A program made the translations under genes and the position numbers. 64,000 nucleotides of DNA from Gymnorhina tibicen (lineage: Eukaryota; Chordata; Aves; Passeriformes; Artamidae), in contig VXAZ01003899.1 of the NCBI GenBank assembly GCA_013399875.1, forward strand, positions 1,411,817 through 1,475,816, given 5' to 3'. Below are positions 37,267-51,900 of this stretch, piece after piece (position 1 is the stretch's first letter; each line of letters begins with the position of its first letter). The notes under the pieces are model-generated. The model ran no database searches, had not been told where the DNA came from, and saw nothing but the letters and a program-made list of their open reading frames with translations.

Positions 37267-40200
37267 TTTGGCAAACAAGCTGTGATTTTCAATGCCTTTC
37301 TTCATTTCTCTTGCAACCAAGAAGCTGTCACTGAAATTTCAGCCCCATGTCCAATAATATTTAATGCTCTTTCACTTTCCACTATCGACTTATAAAAATG
37401 CATATTTTCTTTCATACACAAGCTAAACCTTGACATTTATAAGCATTCAGAATCAGGATCTTCTCAAAATCCAATATGAAAAGCATTTGTGCCCCTCCAG
37501 ACACATTGCTGGCAGTCAAATCTGTGGCTACTGACAGCAGCAGTCTATGACAGAGTAATAACTATGGTGTATGACTACATACATTATTCACATTAAAGTA
37601 ATATTATCAATTACAATCAGAATTCATGAAGCTCTACAAAATGGCAGGTCAAGATGATTTAAGTGCCATTTTACATCCTAATATTTACAAGCTAATACTT
37701 CACAAAATGAGTGGGATATAGTTAGTAGTATCACATCCACTTCCTGTGGAGGCACTAGCTAAAGCACTCCTAACTTTTGTGTTAAGATAATAGTTGAAGG
37801 GTGTTGACAGTTTTAACCTATATCCTTTTATTCAGAAAGACTTCTAATCCTGAATCTTGGCTCTTTGTTTTAAATCAGGGATGTATTGATTAACTGTGAG
37901 ACTGAATGTATCTCAGCGGTGGCTGAGCTGAGTATCCACTATAGAATTAGGACAGTTAAACACTGGAATCGATCCTCTCATTGTAAAGCCACAGCTGCTG
38001 TGGCAAGCAGTTTCTCTAAGCTATTAATTTTATTATTAGCACACCTGGAGACACTGTTTCCCTGAGGGAAAAGCAATTCAATTGTGTGTGCTGCAACAAC
38101 TAGTGGCATATGATCAATGAAACAGCTGGGACCACGAGCTTTCTCCTGGAGCTCGGGGTGGCTATGACAAAGTAGTTTGTAAAGCACTGACAATACAAAC
38201 TAATATTGCTTTATGTTTTATGCACCTCATTGTAAGCACATCGCTTACACTTTCCATGTGTAAGCTATATCTGGCACATTCAGGGCTTTTTGGAGTAGTT
38301 CACCAGTCTCAGTCTTCCAAAGGTCTTTCCCTATGACATCCGGTATCAACTGACCACCATCCTTTGCCTGACCACTGACTCCTTCCATCCTTCCCCTGTG
38401 CCCCCAAGGCAGCAAAAAACCACACTCCAGTGAAAGGCAATAGCAACACTTGTTTAACATAGAGGAGAAAGACTAATTACAAGTTTCCACACATTTGGTT
38501 CTATTTCATAAGCATGTTAATGAACAGACACAAAGCCCCATAGGCCTGGCAGCAAAGCAGCAGCTATAACTCGCTTTCTAATCCCAAAATAACTGATACA
38601 TCTCAAATACTCTGATTCAGCAATTCTTGAAATTTAGTCAATATTTAAATGTAAGAGTCAGTAGAATTTAGCAGGAAAGAGGATAAAACATGGACCACTC
38701 AGGTATTACAGGCATATATAAATGATGCACCAGCAACTCCACACACCAAAAAACCCACAAATTCACACTGGAAGGACAAACCAATGAGAAACCCCTCATG
38801 AAAATAAGATGAAGATAATGCTGCATCTGATGGAACTCATGATGCTCCAGTACCTCCTGCAAAACTTGGAGGAGATTTGGATCCTTATGCTTTTCATTCT
38901 GAATTGCCACAGTAGTGAAAGCAAGTTCTGCTGTGAAACCGTGTAAGGCATGGTACACATGTAAAGAACTCATATTAACAGAAATACTTAGCATTTCAGA
39001 CTTCCTATAAATTTTATGTCAGTCAGCTTTAACACCTTTGACTGTGGGGTTTTGCAACTCAGCCATGTTCAAACCGTTGTTGGTCCATCCATTGACAGTC
39101 CACAAACATCTACTCTCCTACAGGCTGGCTAGCAAGGACACCACCACTCTGTCCCGTGTAATTTCCATTTCAGATTTTGATCAGAAAACATTGATTGTGA
39201 GTACAATGAAAATCCCAGCTTTTAATGATGATTTAAATATGTTTAAAATTAACCTATCATTATTACCACTTCTGCAGTAAAATCATTGTCAGCCTGCTGT
39301 ATCCATGTCTAATTTGTGCAATCAAGAAATGAAGAGACTTGGGACTCACTACTCTGATGCTGACAAGCTATTTCACAGAATTTTTGAGCCATATTTCCCA
39401 AATCAGTCAAAGCATCGCAATGACTAACTATGGAAAAGAGGTGTCCTAGTCAGCAGATGCTATAAGAGAACCAAGACATAACCTTTATTCTTCAACTTCT
39501 ACAATTTTTAAAAGTGAAAGAAAGTAACACCTTTGTCAGTCACTATGCAAACGCAAAAAATTGAGGGTAGGGTGGAGTGTGAGTGTTCGTGTCTAGAGGA
39601 ACCTTCTAGTTAACTTTAGTTACTTGAACTTTGGGATCTGTGTCTCAAGGAGAATTTTTCTGCACAGAAAAACTATGAGATGCCTTCATTTCAGTAGATT
39701 TGAGACTCCATAACTGTATAGCCAAATACAAATCTTTAACCACCAAGCTTGAGCAGCAGTCAGTACAACCTCCTGCACAGATCCTACCCATAGTATGGGG
39801 CCACTCAAACCAGGATTAAAGGCAGAACAGTTTCACAGCTGTGTTCCACAGGACTCACATTTCCCCGTGCCTAGAAAATGTCTTCTATTTTGCTTTCTAG
39901 CCCACCACTTCTGCCAGTTTTCCCCCATGTGAATATCCCCAGGAAGGTTGGCCTCTGCTCTCACTTCTGCTCAAGACTTAGTCCTAGATTTTCACAAATT
40001 TTTTTAGTTATCCAATACCTATGTCAGTTATTGAATGTACACTTTAATGTGTACAATTTACTGCCAAATTATTTTACCAGTGATGCCAACACATACACAT
40101 TTAACTATTTCTTGAAATCTAAATCAGTTAGTAGTCCTAATTTAGCTAACAGGGATATTAACTACTCTTAAGAATGTGGCAAATTACTTACTGAACACTG

Positions 40201-40650
40201 GACATTAAATTTATTAAAATGAATAAAAATACATTTACGTCTATTTGCATTGAAAGTATTATTCCTACATTGTAACACTACCATTTATTATCTTCATGTG
40301 TTTACATGATGACAAAATAGTAAATATTTTACATATTGGAGGGTATTTACACTTTAAACCCACCTCACCTTAAACATCCAACATATGTCCCTGCTTTTTG
40401 AGGTGCTGGCCATTCTTATGTGAAAATCTGTCTAAAGCAGGATTTAATTAAGAAACTGAGTAAAGGCAACATGATTTCAACTTGGAGCTAGCAGATTAGA
40501 TGGATTGCAGCTTAAATAATATTGTTTCGTTCAAAAAAGAAATTGCTGGATATAGTTTGGAATTTTAAATCAAAAAATAGATTTCTTCTTGACGCAGAGA
40601 ACTGGTCAAAAATGTATCAGAAGGCAGTTAGTAAAAACTGATCAATTAAT

Positions 40651-40710
40651 CACATATATATATGTGATTTACATAGATATATATGTGATTTACATATATA
40701 TATATGTAAA
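40651..40710. repeat. AT-rich palindromic repeat cluster
   Basis: A 16-base perfect palindrome (40651-40666, CACATATATATATGTG) and a 22-base perfect palindrome (40689-40710, centred on TACATATATATATATGTA) are linked by repeated ATATATGTGATTTACATA words. Such DNA can extrude cruciforms and is often unstable. It is probably an (AT)n microsatellite that has acquired interruptions. Confidence 0.9.
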
Positions 40711-41523
40711 AGGTCCAGTTTCTGATGGAGTACCTTAAAAAAGTACATGTGAGCATTTTCATCTGCCCAACTTAGACAACATGATTTAGATCAGTGGTAG
40801 CACAACAGGCCCTGGAGGCACAGAGCCAAACCTCCTCTGGTAAATTTTAAGCTTTTTGAGTTGCAGACTGAAACCCAGCACAGTTAGTCATGGCTGTTGT
40901 GAATGAACAGAAACCTGAGCAAGACAAATTTTGCTGCTTTAAATATCATACAACTTCCTCACTCTTATACTATATTTGCTATTTTTCTTATCAAATAGGA
41001 AAGGGAATGACTAAGAAAATATTTTTTTCTAAAACCAGTTAGAACAAGACCAGTTTTGAATCTACCAAAATATGAGCATAATGTCCGACTTGATCCTATG
41101 AGAGGAGAATGCAATTCTCCTTGAGATCCATCACGATGAACTCCTAATGAGGCAGAGGTTCAGGGGTGTATTTGTCACCCCTCAAAAAAGTAAAATTCTC
41201 ACTGCATTTAGGGAGAGCTGACTGCTGCTTTCCCGAGTTATGTCTCTTTGGGAGGCATGCCAAGTATCTAAGTGGGTGTACAATAGAAGTGCAGCAATTA
41301 CTTCTCACTTTTGCTGGAGAACCAGCTCAGGACCTGGCACGACACAGTGTTCACCCGTGCCAGGCAAAAAAGCAGGTATTGACTTTTTTCCTTCCCTATG
41401 CTTCAAACCCCCAACCACTTCACTCTCCCCTGCTTTTTTAAACATTAAATTTAGTGTAAAATTAAACAATTTTTTAATTGTATGTTTGGATACTTTCAAA
41501 TCAATTTAAAAAATCATAAAATA

Positions 41524-41535
41524 CCCCCCCCCCCC
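41524..41535. repeat. Poly-C run
   Basis: Twelve consecutive C bases in otherwise AT-rich sequence. Length is likely uncertain for sequencing reasons. Confidence 0.9.
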
Positions 41536-42840
41536 ATATTTTTACAGCTCTCACAATAATATTGGCTTATTTTTCACCTGCCTTACCCAGTTAATATGTA
41601 CAAAGAGATGGGGAGAACAATAACATATTGAAGAAGCTATATGTTCTCTATAAGGTATGTTTGGAAACATATATTTTAACATTAAAGAAAGATTAAGAAG
41701 GAAATGCATGAAATTTTGTAAACATGAGAAACAACAGTTTGGATTCCTATGAGTATTACAAAATGACTACTATCAACAACAGATACTCATATATAATCTT
41801 TTACTTATCTAGTGTTTGCTGCCTGGTTCTATAGTGTATTCTCACTGGATTTCAAAGCAGACTCTAATGTAGCAGAAATATGTCTTTGAGGAAAAGACTT
41901 AGAGAAGTAATTTCTACTGAAATGTTGCAAGTGCTGCCCTGACTGACAAGCTGAGTATGCATAATTCAAAGGCTAAAACAGCCTGGACTAAAAAGTACTT
42001 GGATGGATGTGGAAAACTGGCAGCATATGAAAGATTAGGATATTACTTTTAAAAAAAAAAAGGTAAAAGGTAAAAAATAAAGAAGAACATCCCATATAGC
42101 TAATATATATAATTGATAGGGACATTCAAACTAAGGAAGGTAAATTCTGGTGTAAATATGCTGCATCAAAAGTCTGCTATTACTGTGTGATTACTTGTAT
42201 TCCATGAAGATATACAATAGTTTGTCCATAAATGACAAAAAAATAAGACCTAATCTAAGAACACGATTAGTCAGCCACGGCAGAGCAGATGACTTGTGGA
42301 AACAGCCTGACTTACCCTGCAATAACCTGGTAAGGTGCCCATGTCTGAAGTGCAAGGAGATACTCAAGCACACAGGTTTGGTACATTTCTAAATACTTGA
42401 AATGAGACAGCTCTTTCCTTGTACACATCTGGGACACAGTTACACCACTCCTGTGGTCCCGACTGCAGTGATTCTGCTCTTCCACTTGCAAACCTGTGTT
42501 TTGTTACATGTTTCTCCTGCTACTTCCTACAGATCTAACTTATCTGAGCTACAGAAAAAAAGGAAGCTGAAATCAAGGTACTTTTATGCCCCTAACACAG
42601 CATATAATTTTTGGCAACATATGACCAAACTGGTGCATAGTAAAGCTTTGACACTGTAGTTTCCACTTAAGATTGCTGTAACTTTTTTGTTTATATTACT
42701 CCATTAAGGTCTAACATATACTATAATCAAAGTTTTCCTGTCACTGAAAACCAGACATGCTTAGCAGACCTGTGAGGATCCATTTAATAACTCAAAACAG
42801 TATTACACTTCAGTGAAGAACAAGAAGGAAAGTACTAAAC

Positions 42841-42872
42841 TTTAGGACAAACCTAATTTAGGACAAACCTAA
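42841..42872 (+). repeat. 16-bp perfect tandem duplication
   Basis: TTTAGGACAAACCTAA occurs twice in a row without mismatch, suggesting a recent slippage or microduplication event. Confidence 0.95.
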
Positions 42873-45800
42873 TTTCACAAGCTGGAATTTGTCCAAGGCG
42901 CTGTATTTAACACCTTTACTCCTGTGACCAGTGAGCGAGTTCTTTAATGACCACAAGTGGCCAAGACCTCAGTTGTAGATCTCACCTGGTAGAGAGGCTA
43001 ATGAGATTTCCATTTTGCTCAGATTGTTCCACATTTCCAATCCCTAATGGATCCAAATAACAAAGCTGTGCAAAAATGATAATATGGAACTTTTTTTCCC
43101 CCTCCAAATCTCAAAAAGCGATTTGACTCAGGGTCAGGGTGAGCTTTAAGCCTACACATACATCAGTTCTTTTACCTTATCTATATTTTGCAATCCTTGA
43201 CATGCAAACACATACAGGCACCTCTCTGAAAGCCACCATATCAGAAAACCCAAAGCATTCTCTCAATACATCATGACTCTAGAATATTGTTTACACAAAT
43301 TTAAAGGATTATTACTATACTCTTACATAAAAGCATAATACATACATAATAGACTGGAATGTCTCAAAAGGATGTGCCTTGTGCTACCTATAAATAATCC
43401 AGATGGAAAAAACCCTCAACTTGAATTAACCAGAACGTCATAATGGAATATTCAGAGTGCTTCTCTGAAACACAAGTATGCCATGGATCCAGTGATAACC
43501 ACCTATCCATTTATTAGAAAATCATTAATACTTTCATGTGCAGTGAGTATTAATTAAAAATCAAGCACCAAACCCTAAACACAGTTCCATGTGAAGTGCA
43601 CCCTTTCTTAAATAAACAGCTGAAGTATTGTCAGTGGCTTTGGAGCAACCGTTCTACAGGAGTGCTTAACCTGTAGGACACGAGTTACCTCCAGTCTGCT
43701 GGAATTATTCCTCTCGGCCCATGCTCTTCACTTGGAAAGACTTTTTCTGGACAAAGAAGGTCAGAAGCACAGATTACTGGTCTGGCACCAGTATCTGCCC
43801 ATTCACAAGTGCCATCGTTCACTGCAGCATCTCCCTTACAAACCTGGGAGGGGACAATGTGGGAAACAATGTGCCTGGCAATAGGATGGATAAAATTCCT
43901 GGTGTCATCTTACTCCCAGCTACTGCCTTTCACAAAGAACCCAAGTGCACAAGATGTGACTCTACAGCACACATACAACACACCAAGTACTTGAAGGGAG
44001 AATAATTTCCAGCCATGGATTAGCAAAACTACTCATATGTGTCTTTCTCTAACAATATGAAAAACTAATGGCTTGGTGAAAGGTTCTGGGGGATCAGGAA
44101 AGTACTGCACATTACTGTGCATTATCAAATGCAGGCATAATAACATAGTACATTTTTTCCCTAAAGCCTGAATTCCTGTATTTTAGCAACTATACCATAT
44201 TGTGACTATGGTGTATTGTATGACAGGTTTTAATGTGGTGACATCAATTTAATGATTTTTGTTAAAATTACCACATAATGTGTTTTTATCCAAAGTCTCA
44301 ACACAGTTTAGTAACTGAAAAGCATTGGGGGTTTTCATTTATTTAGTTTTACTTTTCTAGCACAGTCCTTTTAACTGGCTTACCCACAACTTTTTGATGA
44401 AACAGTAGCAAAAACAACTGTCCTAGTTGCAATTTGTCAATCCAAACATCCTATCCCCCCTTTTTTTCCCCCTCTGTAAATATTCTCGATTACATTGCAG
44501 AGGTAGATAAACAAACTAAAAAGAGACAACAGGCATACATGGTTTATAAACACTGGTAAAAATGAGTATATTCGCAAGAACATTTCTCACCTAAGTACCC
44601 GTACTTGACAGCTGCCTGTTTGAAAGCAGGTTTTGATGTTTGCTATCAACTACCCTTTAAAAAGTTCCAACTAATTCAATTAACAAGGAACTTATCTGTC
44701 AGCTCCATGTTGCATTTTAAGACAGTATCTCTCCAGTCCACCCTTCCAGGTCTGAGTTCATCCTCAGACTTTAATTAATTCTGCTAGAACTTATCAGACC
44801 TGCAATCTGGACCATAAACAAAAGGGAGAGCTTTATTAAGGTGTTTTTTCTTTACTTAAACATAGAAATAAAATATTTTAATGTTATTTTGTTCATACTA
44901 TACGACATTATAACAATTAGATACTACGGTTCTGATTTAACGGTTATGTCATTAGCATCAGAGAATCAAAAGTTTCAAAACAATTAAACACTTCTCGCAA
45001 TTTCTTCATGACTGTGTTAAAATTATTTAAGGAAATAGGGAATTCTGCTCTTATTTATCAGTTCTTTTGTAGCATACATTGTATTTTCCAAGCTCTGTGC
45101 ATTGCATTCATGTGGCATGTGCACACCAGAGATTTTTTTTTTTAATCTATTCACTGTCAACATAATAGAAAAAATTACTACTACCTGGGGGTTTTGTCCC
45201 CAAAATTGATTTTTATAACAACTCATTTAATCTAGAAATTTTTTTTCTAAAAATATATCTATAGCATATGAAACAAAAAGAACAGTGTAGTGCTAAGCCT
45301 GACTTCAATGACAGCCAATCACCTGTTTGCATTTTATTGCTTCACTAGTAAATAGCACCCTATGTAGACAATGTGGTCAGAGGATCACTGCACTGCAATC
45401 AACGTACTTCACCATTTTCATTCTATCCAAAATTGAATATGAGGAATTTTAACATTTATTCATGTTATTCATTATAACAACTTTCAGGCAGGAGATTCTA
45501 AGATGGAACCATGCTGAGAGAGTAGAAGGGGGGGTTATTGGAGATCGGGTTTCCTGACAGGTATTTCCTCTTACTCCTGACTGAAGTTTGATGCCACATT
45601 CTTCCTAATTCATTGCTGAGTTCCTCATCTGGATAAATCCTCTATGTGACAAGCAGTGTTAATCACAAGAGACAGAACTGAGATCACCAGAGTTTTATTC
45701 GCACCTTAATAATTTCCCAGCAGTCTTTGTAATTTTGCTTCCATATCATGAATACAGAAAATCCGTAACTTTCTTATAATACAGATCACATATTGTTTGC

Positions 45801-45874
45801 ACCTTGCTAGAGAGCAGAAGCGTTAACATAATTGTAGTAAGGAAAGTGAAGAAATAAAGACATGTTGGTGTCTA

Positions 45875-45980
45875 GGTTTGGTGCGGTTTTTTGGTTGAAG
45901 GTTTTGTGTGGTGGTTTTTTTGTTTGTTTTTTGGGTATTTTTGGTCAGTTTTTTTGGTTTTAGTTCTTTTTTCTTTTTTA
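45875..45980. repeat. G/T-rich low-complexity tract
   Basis: About 105 bases made almost wholly of T and G on the plus strand (A/C on the minus strand), with runs of six to seven T. Similar shorter tracts lie at 11237-11272 and, in the opposite sense, at 4790-4870. This may be a decayed retroposon tail or a simple repeat. Confidence 0.8.
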
Positions 45981-48900
45981 ACATTGCCGTTGGTTTTGGT
46001 GGATGAGAGCATTCTCTTCAAGTCAGTCACTGCAATATGTTTAAGATGAAAACTTTTAGCAGAAGGTGCTTAGGTTTGCCTCAAGACCAAGCTGTAGAAG
46101 AGCTCCTGCCACAGCTGTAAAGGTCTGCAAAGCTGCATTGCCAAGCCTCCACACTGCACTCAAGGACAAAGGGCCTTTGGTTCAAGGGACGGGCACTGAG
46201 GCCTGGCTGGAGACAGCGTAACAAAATTCCACTACTCGAACCTGAACAGAATGGTCTCCCATCTTCATTTGCTTTTTTCAATGGCCCCGGCTCTGCCTCA
46301 GTCATCTGAAGGTAACATGCAGTCCAGTAAGATACAGAGTCCAGTCTGATCTACAGCACTCGATGCTTTCCTGGTGAATTTCAAAATAGAAATTACGGTC
46401 TATCACACTAATGTATTTCTTTATAAGTACAGACCAACACTGGAAGTAAGAATCTGCACTGCAAAACTGAAAGCCTTCCAGCACTCCTTTGAAAGCCTGG
46501 GGTGCTAATGCACTAACCAAGCTCTAGTGAAAAATTTTATCAACTTTTTTGGCAACTGCTGCAGCAATGGAATTGAGTATAGCAGAGAAGTGGCAATAAC
46601 ACTTCAACAACAATACAAAAAAATGACGGTCTTTGTTACATTTTAGACAATTTAATATTTTTTCACTCCTACAGTATAAATAAACAAAATTATGACTAAG
46701 TAATATATTGCAGAATATGAGGAGAAATGGGAATTTGAATTCTCTAGGAAAGCTGCCTAGTCAAAGTTAAAAATAGTTTTCCTTTTCTAAGCTATGCTTT
46801 ATATAAAGTTAAGTTAGCCCTATCACTTCCATTCACAGATGTAGGGATCAAAAAAAAGAATTATTCCAATAAATGTGAATTTCCACTCTGTGGACTTTTT
46901 ATCATGTATACACTAAAATGCCAACAATATGTCATACCTAAGAAACATCCTTTTATCCTATTTTAAAGCCAGTATTCAACTTAAATGGTAAGGCATATCT
47001 CTTGATCTTGTTTTGTAAAGGTTGCACTTGCTACAGGCTTAACACAACTGTGGGAGACGGTATGGAAAGGATCGATAAAGCAGCATTACCCCTTGTGATA
47101 GTGAATCTCTGCAGGACATTCCAGCTTAACTCTGTTGCTTGCACTTACACTTCACACTTTCCCGCTGGGAGAATAGGCTAAAACACAGTGATGGACTTAC
47201 AAGGCAAGGAGAGATGTGTAAAAATCCCCCCCCCTGTTACTGCCCTACAGTTGCTACCTTGCTGTAAATGTCATAAAACAACAACAACAAAAAGATCTGT
47301 TAAATTGCAGGGTTTGTTTATTAAGACAAAAAAATACTCCCAAGCCCTGCTGAACACAGGCCCTTGCTTCATCACACGGTGCAGAAGCAATAGGTTATAA
47401 GTTTCATTTAACAGCATGACAAACACGCAAAAAAAAAAAAAAAAAAAAGGCAGCAGAAGCACACCATGAATATCACCAAATGACAGATCTCTTTGGTGCT
47501 ACAGAAGCATAAAACATGAAAGAATTTCTGTTTCAGCACAAACTGGGCTGTTGGAAATCACGTGCAGGTGATTTGAGCGTGGCCACTGGGCTGTGCTGAT
47601 GACAAGTTCTCTGTAGGAGAATCTGACTTACAAGTAAAGAGGGTTCTTGCTGTCTGAAAACAGATCTGAAGAGACAGTGGTATTTTGGGCACAAAGCAAA
47701 GTAAACAGCTTCAATTATAGGCAGTAGAATGGGAAAGTCAGAGGCACTTAAGTGGGTCAGACATAAGATGAACACTGGAACAAAGTCAGCAGAGAAGAAA
47801 AGAGGAGGATGTTAAAAACAGAAAGTTTTAAATACAGTTTAGAAGAGAAGTTTCAGAAATTAGGACAAGTGTTTTAAACTTGAGTCAGACATGAAGGGTC
47901 TGTCAGGTAGAGGATACAAAGGTGGAGAAGACTTAGCTATTGCAGTAGAAAGGGAACCTGCTTTTAATACACCTAGAGATTGCTACATAATCACATTGCA
48001 AAGCATTAAAAAACATTGGTACAAAGCCTTACGCCAGAGCCAAGAGGCGGTTGTGTAATGGTACTTTATCAAATGTGCTAAAAATATAAATAGGCACATA
48101 CAGAAACAAAATCAGCTATCAAAATCTTGTGCCTTTTAAAATTTAAGCATCCCAGAACAGATTACAGCAAGCCACTCGTACAGTGTGTCCTTGAAAAGTG
48201 ACACATAATGTGTGTTTTATATTCTCACAGACTATTTGGAGTTTGAGATCAGAAACTTCTTTTGAGTTTCTCTAAAATGGTGCAAGCTAACAAAGAATTA
48301 AAAGTGGAAGTGATGTAAGCATGGAATTGGAAGCAGAAGAATTAAACAGGTGATAGCAGCAGGTGGAAAATGTAAACTATTCATTTGGAGACTGAGACAG
48401 ACAAATGCCAAAGCAGTTTACATAAAAGGAGACATGGAAATAACTCCCATTAACTCCAAAGGCCCTAAAACTACCCAGTTTGGTTGGAAAGATATCATGT
48501 AAATTTGCATCTCTGCTCTCACCACTTCCAAGAGCTGTCATTTCCCCTTTGAATCTTCTTTTTTCCCTCCCACATCACCAAACCCGTAATCTGTATCTGT
48601 TCATCCTTCCCTTTCCCGCCTTTGCCTGCAACCACACCTAAATCCCATGAGGTTACACTTGAAGCTGGCTCTGGGGATGCAATAGGTTTCAGGTTTTTCA
48701 CCTGCAACCACTTCTTCCATCCAGGCCAGAGAACAGGCACGCTCTTATCTCCAGACAACAGAACAGATGGTGAGCTCTCTGAAGGCTCGGGAGGCCAAGA
48801 GGCCCCCGCTGCTCCTGAGCATGGGTGATGTCTGAGCACATCCCTGTCCCTCTGACTGACCACCCTGCCTGATCCAAACCCTACAGGAGCCTGCCCTTGG

Positions 48901-51900
48901 CACAGCCAGGCTGTGAATCAGCCTGCAGGGTTTGGCTGTAAGAGCAGGAACTGTTCCAAGTCCCAGGTGTAGCAGCCAGGGTACAGTGCTGAATGTTTCC
49001 CACTGAACTGAAGGCTTTCCCAAGCTCAGATCTCCCCACCCTACCAGAGCTTCTGCCAACCACTCTGTCCTGCCATAAGCAAAGCTTTCTGCAAGATAAA
49101 GAAACAAACACCTTGTTTGACACTCAACAATTCTGTAAGACATCTTCATTATCAGGTGTCTCTACCCTAAATATATTCAGAATTTAGACTTACTAGTGCA
49201 AATTTGTTCTAGCTACTCAGAGCAATTGGTGAGTAATCTGGAAAACTAAGTGCAACTACATGTAAATATATTGCAAAATGTTAATGATATAATTATTGCA
49301 TGGGGTAATAAAGAATAGGCTCAGATGATTTTTTTTTCATGCTCACAGCCAGTATTTTTAATATATACATCACATTTACTCACTTTCAGGACATACACCC
49401 CATTGCAACATGATGGGGAACAAAGTAGAAGTTATTTTTCATGCCAGCTCTTTGGCTAAAAGTGTTGTATGAAACAGCCACTGTATTCCTTCTCTTCCTG
49501 GATTTAGCTGTGGGAAATGTATTTTGATATTGCACACATGAAACAGTTTTGTCCTTTTTAACCTGCCCTATGTTTCTTATGCGTGCTTTCAGAGCTTTGG
49601 AGAGTATTTTACCATTTACTGATATGCAGAACTCTCTAGTTTATGAGCAAATTATTAAACTGCCCATCCAAGTCAGTGCAGGTGGCACGAGCAGCTTTCT
49701 TTGGAGCTACTGCAAAACCACGTGTGTTTTATAGTTTGTATGTGGGATTGGGCATCATGGTCTCGCTGAGGATGAACTGTGCTGTAGGTAAAGCTAAGCC
49801 AGTAAAATTCTATTCACTATATTCTTACGTGGAACCAATTAAAATAACAAAATGATCTAAAAACATTTTGACTGAAATAATTGCATACTGATGTTAGTTA
49901 GCAACCAATTCAGAATTAATCTCAAGATCTCCTTATGCTAAACAATGCAGAATTTTGTATAAAACTGCATATATTGCTGTGTAAGCACCTATACGCATGC
50001 AAATATATCTGTATGTAATAGATATTTATACAGAGGTTTTTTTATTTTAAATAAGGTAAATAAGCTATGATAATTTGTACCTTTGCTTGAAAAAAGTGAT
50101 TCTCATAAGGTAATCTTGTCAGTCCTTAATCACTGAAGGTTTAAATGAATAATTTCTCATTTTCTAATAAGTCCAGATTGACTGATGAAATTTCAGTGAA
50201 AGTGGTTAAAATTCATCTTAGCTTTTCCATGCAATATTGGATTCCACTTTATCAGAAAACTTTCAAATGCAATATTACTCGTTGTTACATATACAGCCAG
50301 CAACTTACGTAGGGCACTATTTATCATTCAGACAACTTAAGTACAACGCAAAAAAACCACCTTGAGACAAATGAGAAATTCTCTCTTGGGAAACCCCAAA
50401 CTGTATTAATATGATAAGAAGTAAAGCTTCACTTTTCCTTCATTAAGTCTAGAAGGAATTTCTCATACAGCCATGTAAGAAGTTAGAAAAAAAAAATACA
50501 AAATAAAACTAAAAAACCCTCCAAGGTTCAGACATCTTTTTAGTCGTATCAATCATTTTCAGTTCAAACAACTTTTTTCATTGTTACAAAAGCATTAAAA
50601 TCCAGATGGAAATGAGCTGAAAAATTCAATGCCCACAGGGAATCCAGTGCTTAGATAATCTAATCCATTTGGGAAACAAAAAGTTCATGTCAGGTATTTA
50701 GTAACCAAAGCAATTACCAGAAGCTGAGTATTGAAATTGGGCTGAGTAATATTTCATCAGATTTCATCAATCCTGCTAGAACAAAGAAAATTGTGGGTTA
50801 TAACAACCCATTCCATGTTAGTTGAGATAAATACACTGACGAAAAATAAAGCAATGACTGCAGTTATCCGTTATTGTTTCCTAAATACATTGCTCGGTAT
50901 ATAATAAAGATAATATTTCCAAACCACTGAAATGTGGGTAGCAGAGTCGCCATTTTGATTTCTGTATTTGCAGTTGTGTTATTTATGCTGTCCAAATCTT
51001 TACTTGCATTGCAATTCGGTCTGCACATCTTTCCCTCTTCACAATCTCCTCTTAAAAACAGGAAAAAGATCTACCCCTGAGTAAGCAAGAAGTGTAGCGT
51101 TCTAGGATTAATAGCATTAAATCCGTTAGTTGAGCAGTTCGTAGGAAAACTGTCTGTTCCATATAACCAGGGGGTTCCAAAGCAGATGTGTACACACAGC
51201 ACCTTCCCGTATGCCAGAAACGTTTAAAATGTACTTTCACCAAAGATTCTTTAAGTTAGGATTTCTTTAAGTTACGATTCTGGAAATAGCTAACATTCAG
51301 TAAGAGAAATTGTCAAAAAATACATTTTTAAAAAAACTTCCCCGAAAAAAACAGCCATCTTTTCAAGCAAACAACATTAACTTTAAATAAATTTCCACCT
51401 GTGAACATGAACCAGCATCCATGCAAATGTGTCTTATGCCTGCAGAATCTATCACACCAGGCATTTCAGTTTGATTAAATATTTTATGCTCATAGTTCAA
51501 AGTGGCTTTATATTTAGTTTAAAATAAAACCCCTCATCATCTTAAAAGATCATCAAGTAGGCCTTGAACACGCAGACGTTATGCAAATGCTGGTTACAGA
51601 TAGGCCTGTGTGCGTGTATGGGTGAGTACCAGGCACATCTGCTTTGGAAATTTACTGAGTCATACTTGAAAAACCAGAACAATTTCAACTCAGAAGAAAA
51701 AATTCTTTGGTATGCTAAGAGCCCAGCAGCAGAATGAGATTTTTCACAGGGAGCTGTGTGCTGAGGACCAGCACTGACTCATTTTGCTCCAGCTAACCTC
51801 ACATCTCTGCCTAATTAATGTGAACAGAAAATTCAGAGTCGGGAGCCTCTGCCACTGTTACCATGGCCCACCAACAAGCTGAGATCTCAGGTATCTCAGC

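Larger units (their letters stand above)
36763..45874 (-). other. TENM2: TENM2 upstream intron, distal block A
   Basis: AT-rich intron sequence with scattered simple repeats (listed separately). Open frames of up to 108 codons (38668-38994, minus) have no recognisable domain. No exon or named transposon was found by eye. Confidence 0.5.

Noticed and set aside
38668..38994. 108-codon minus-strand open frame
   Set aside because: No known domain, and no promoter, splice or poly(A) context; length is within chance expectation for this window.
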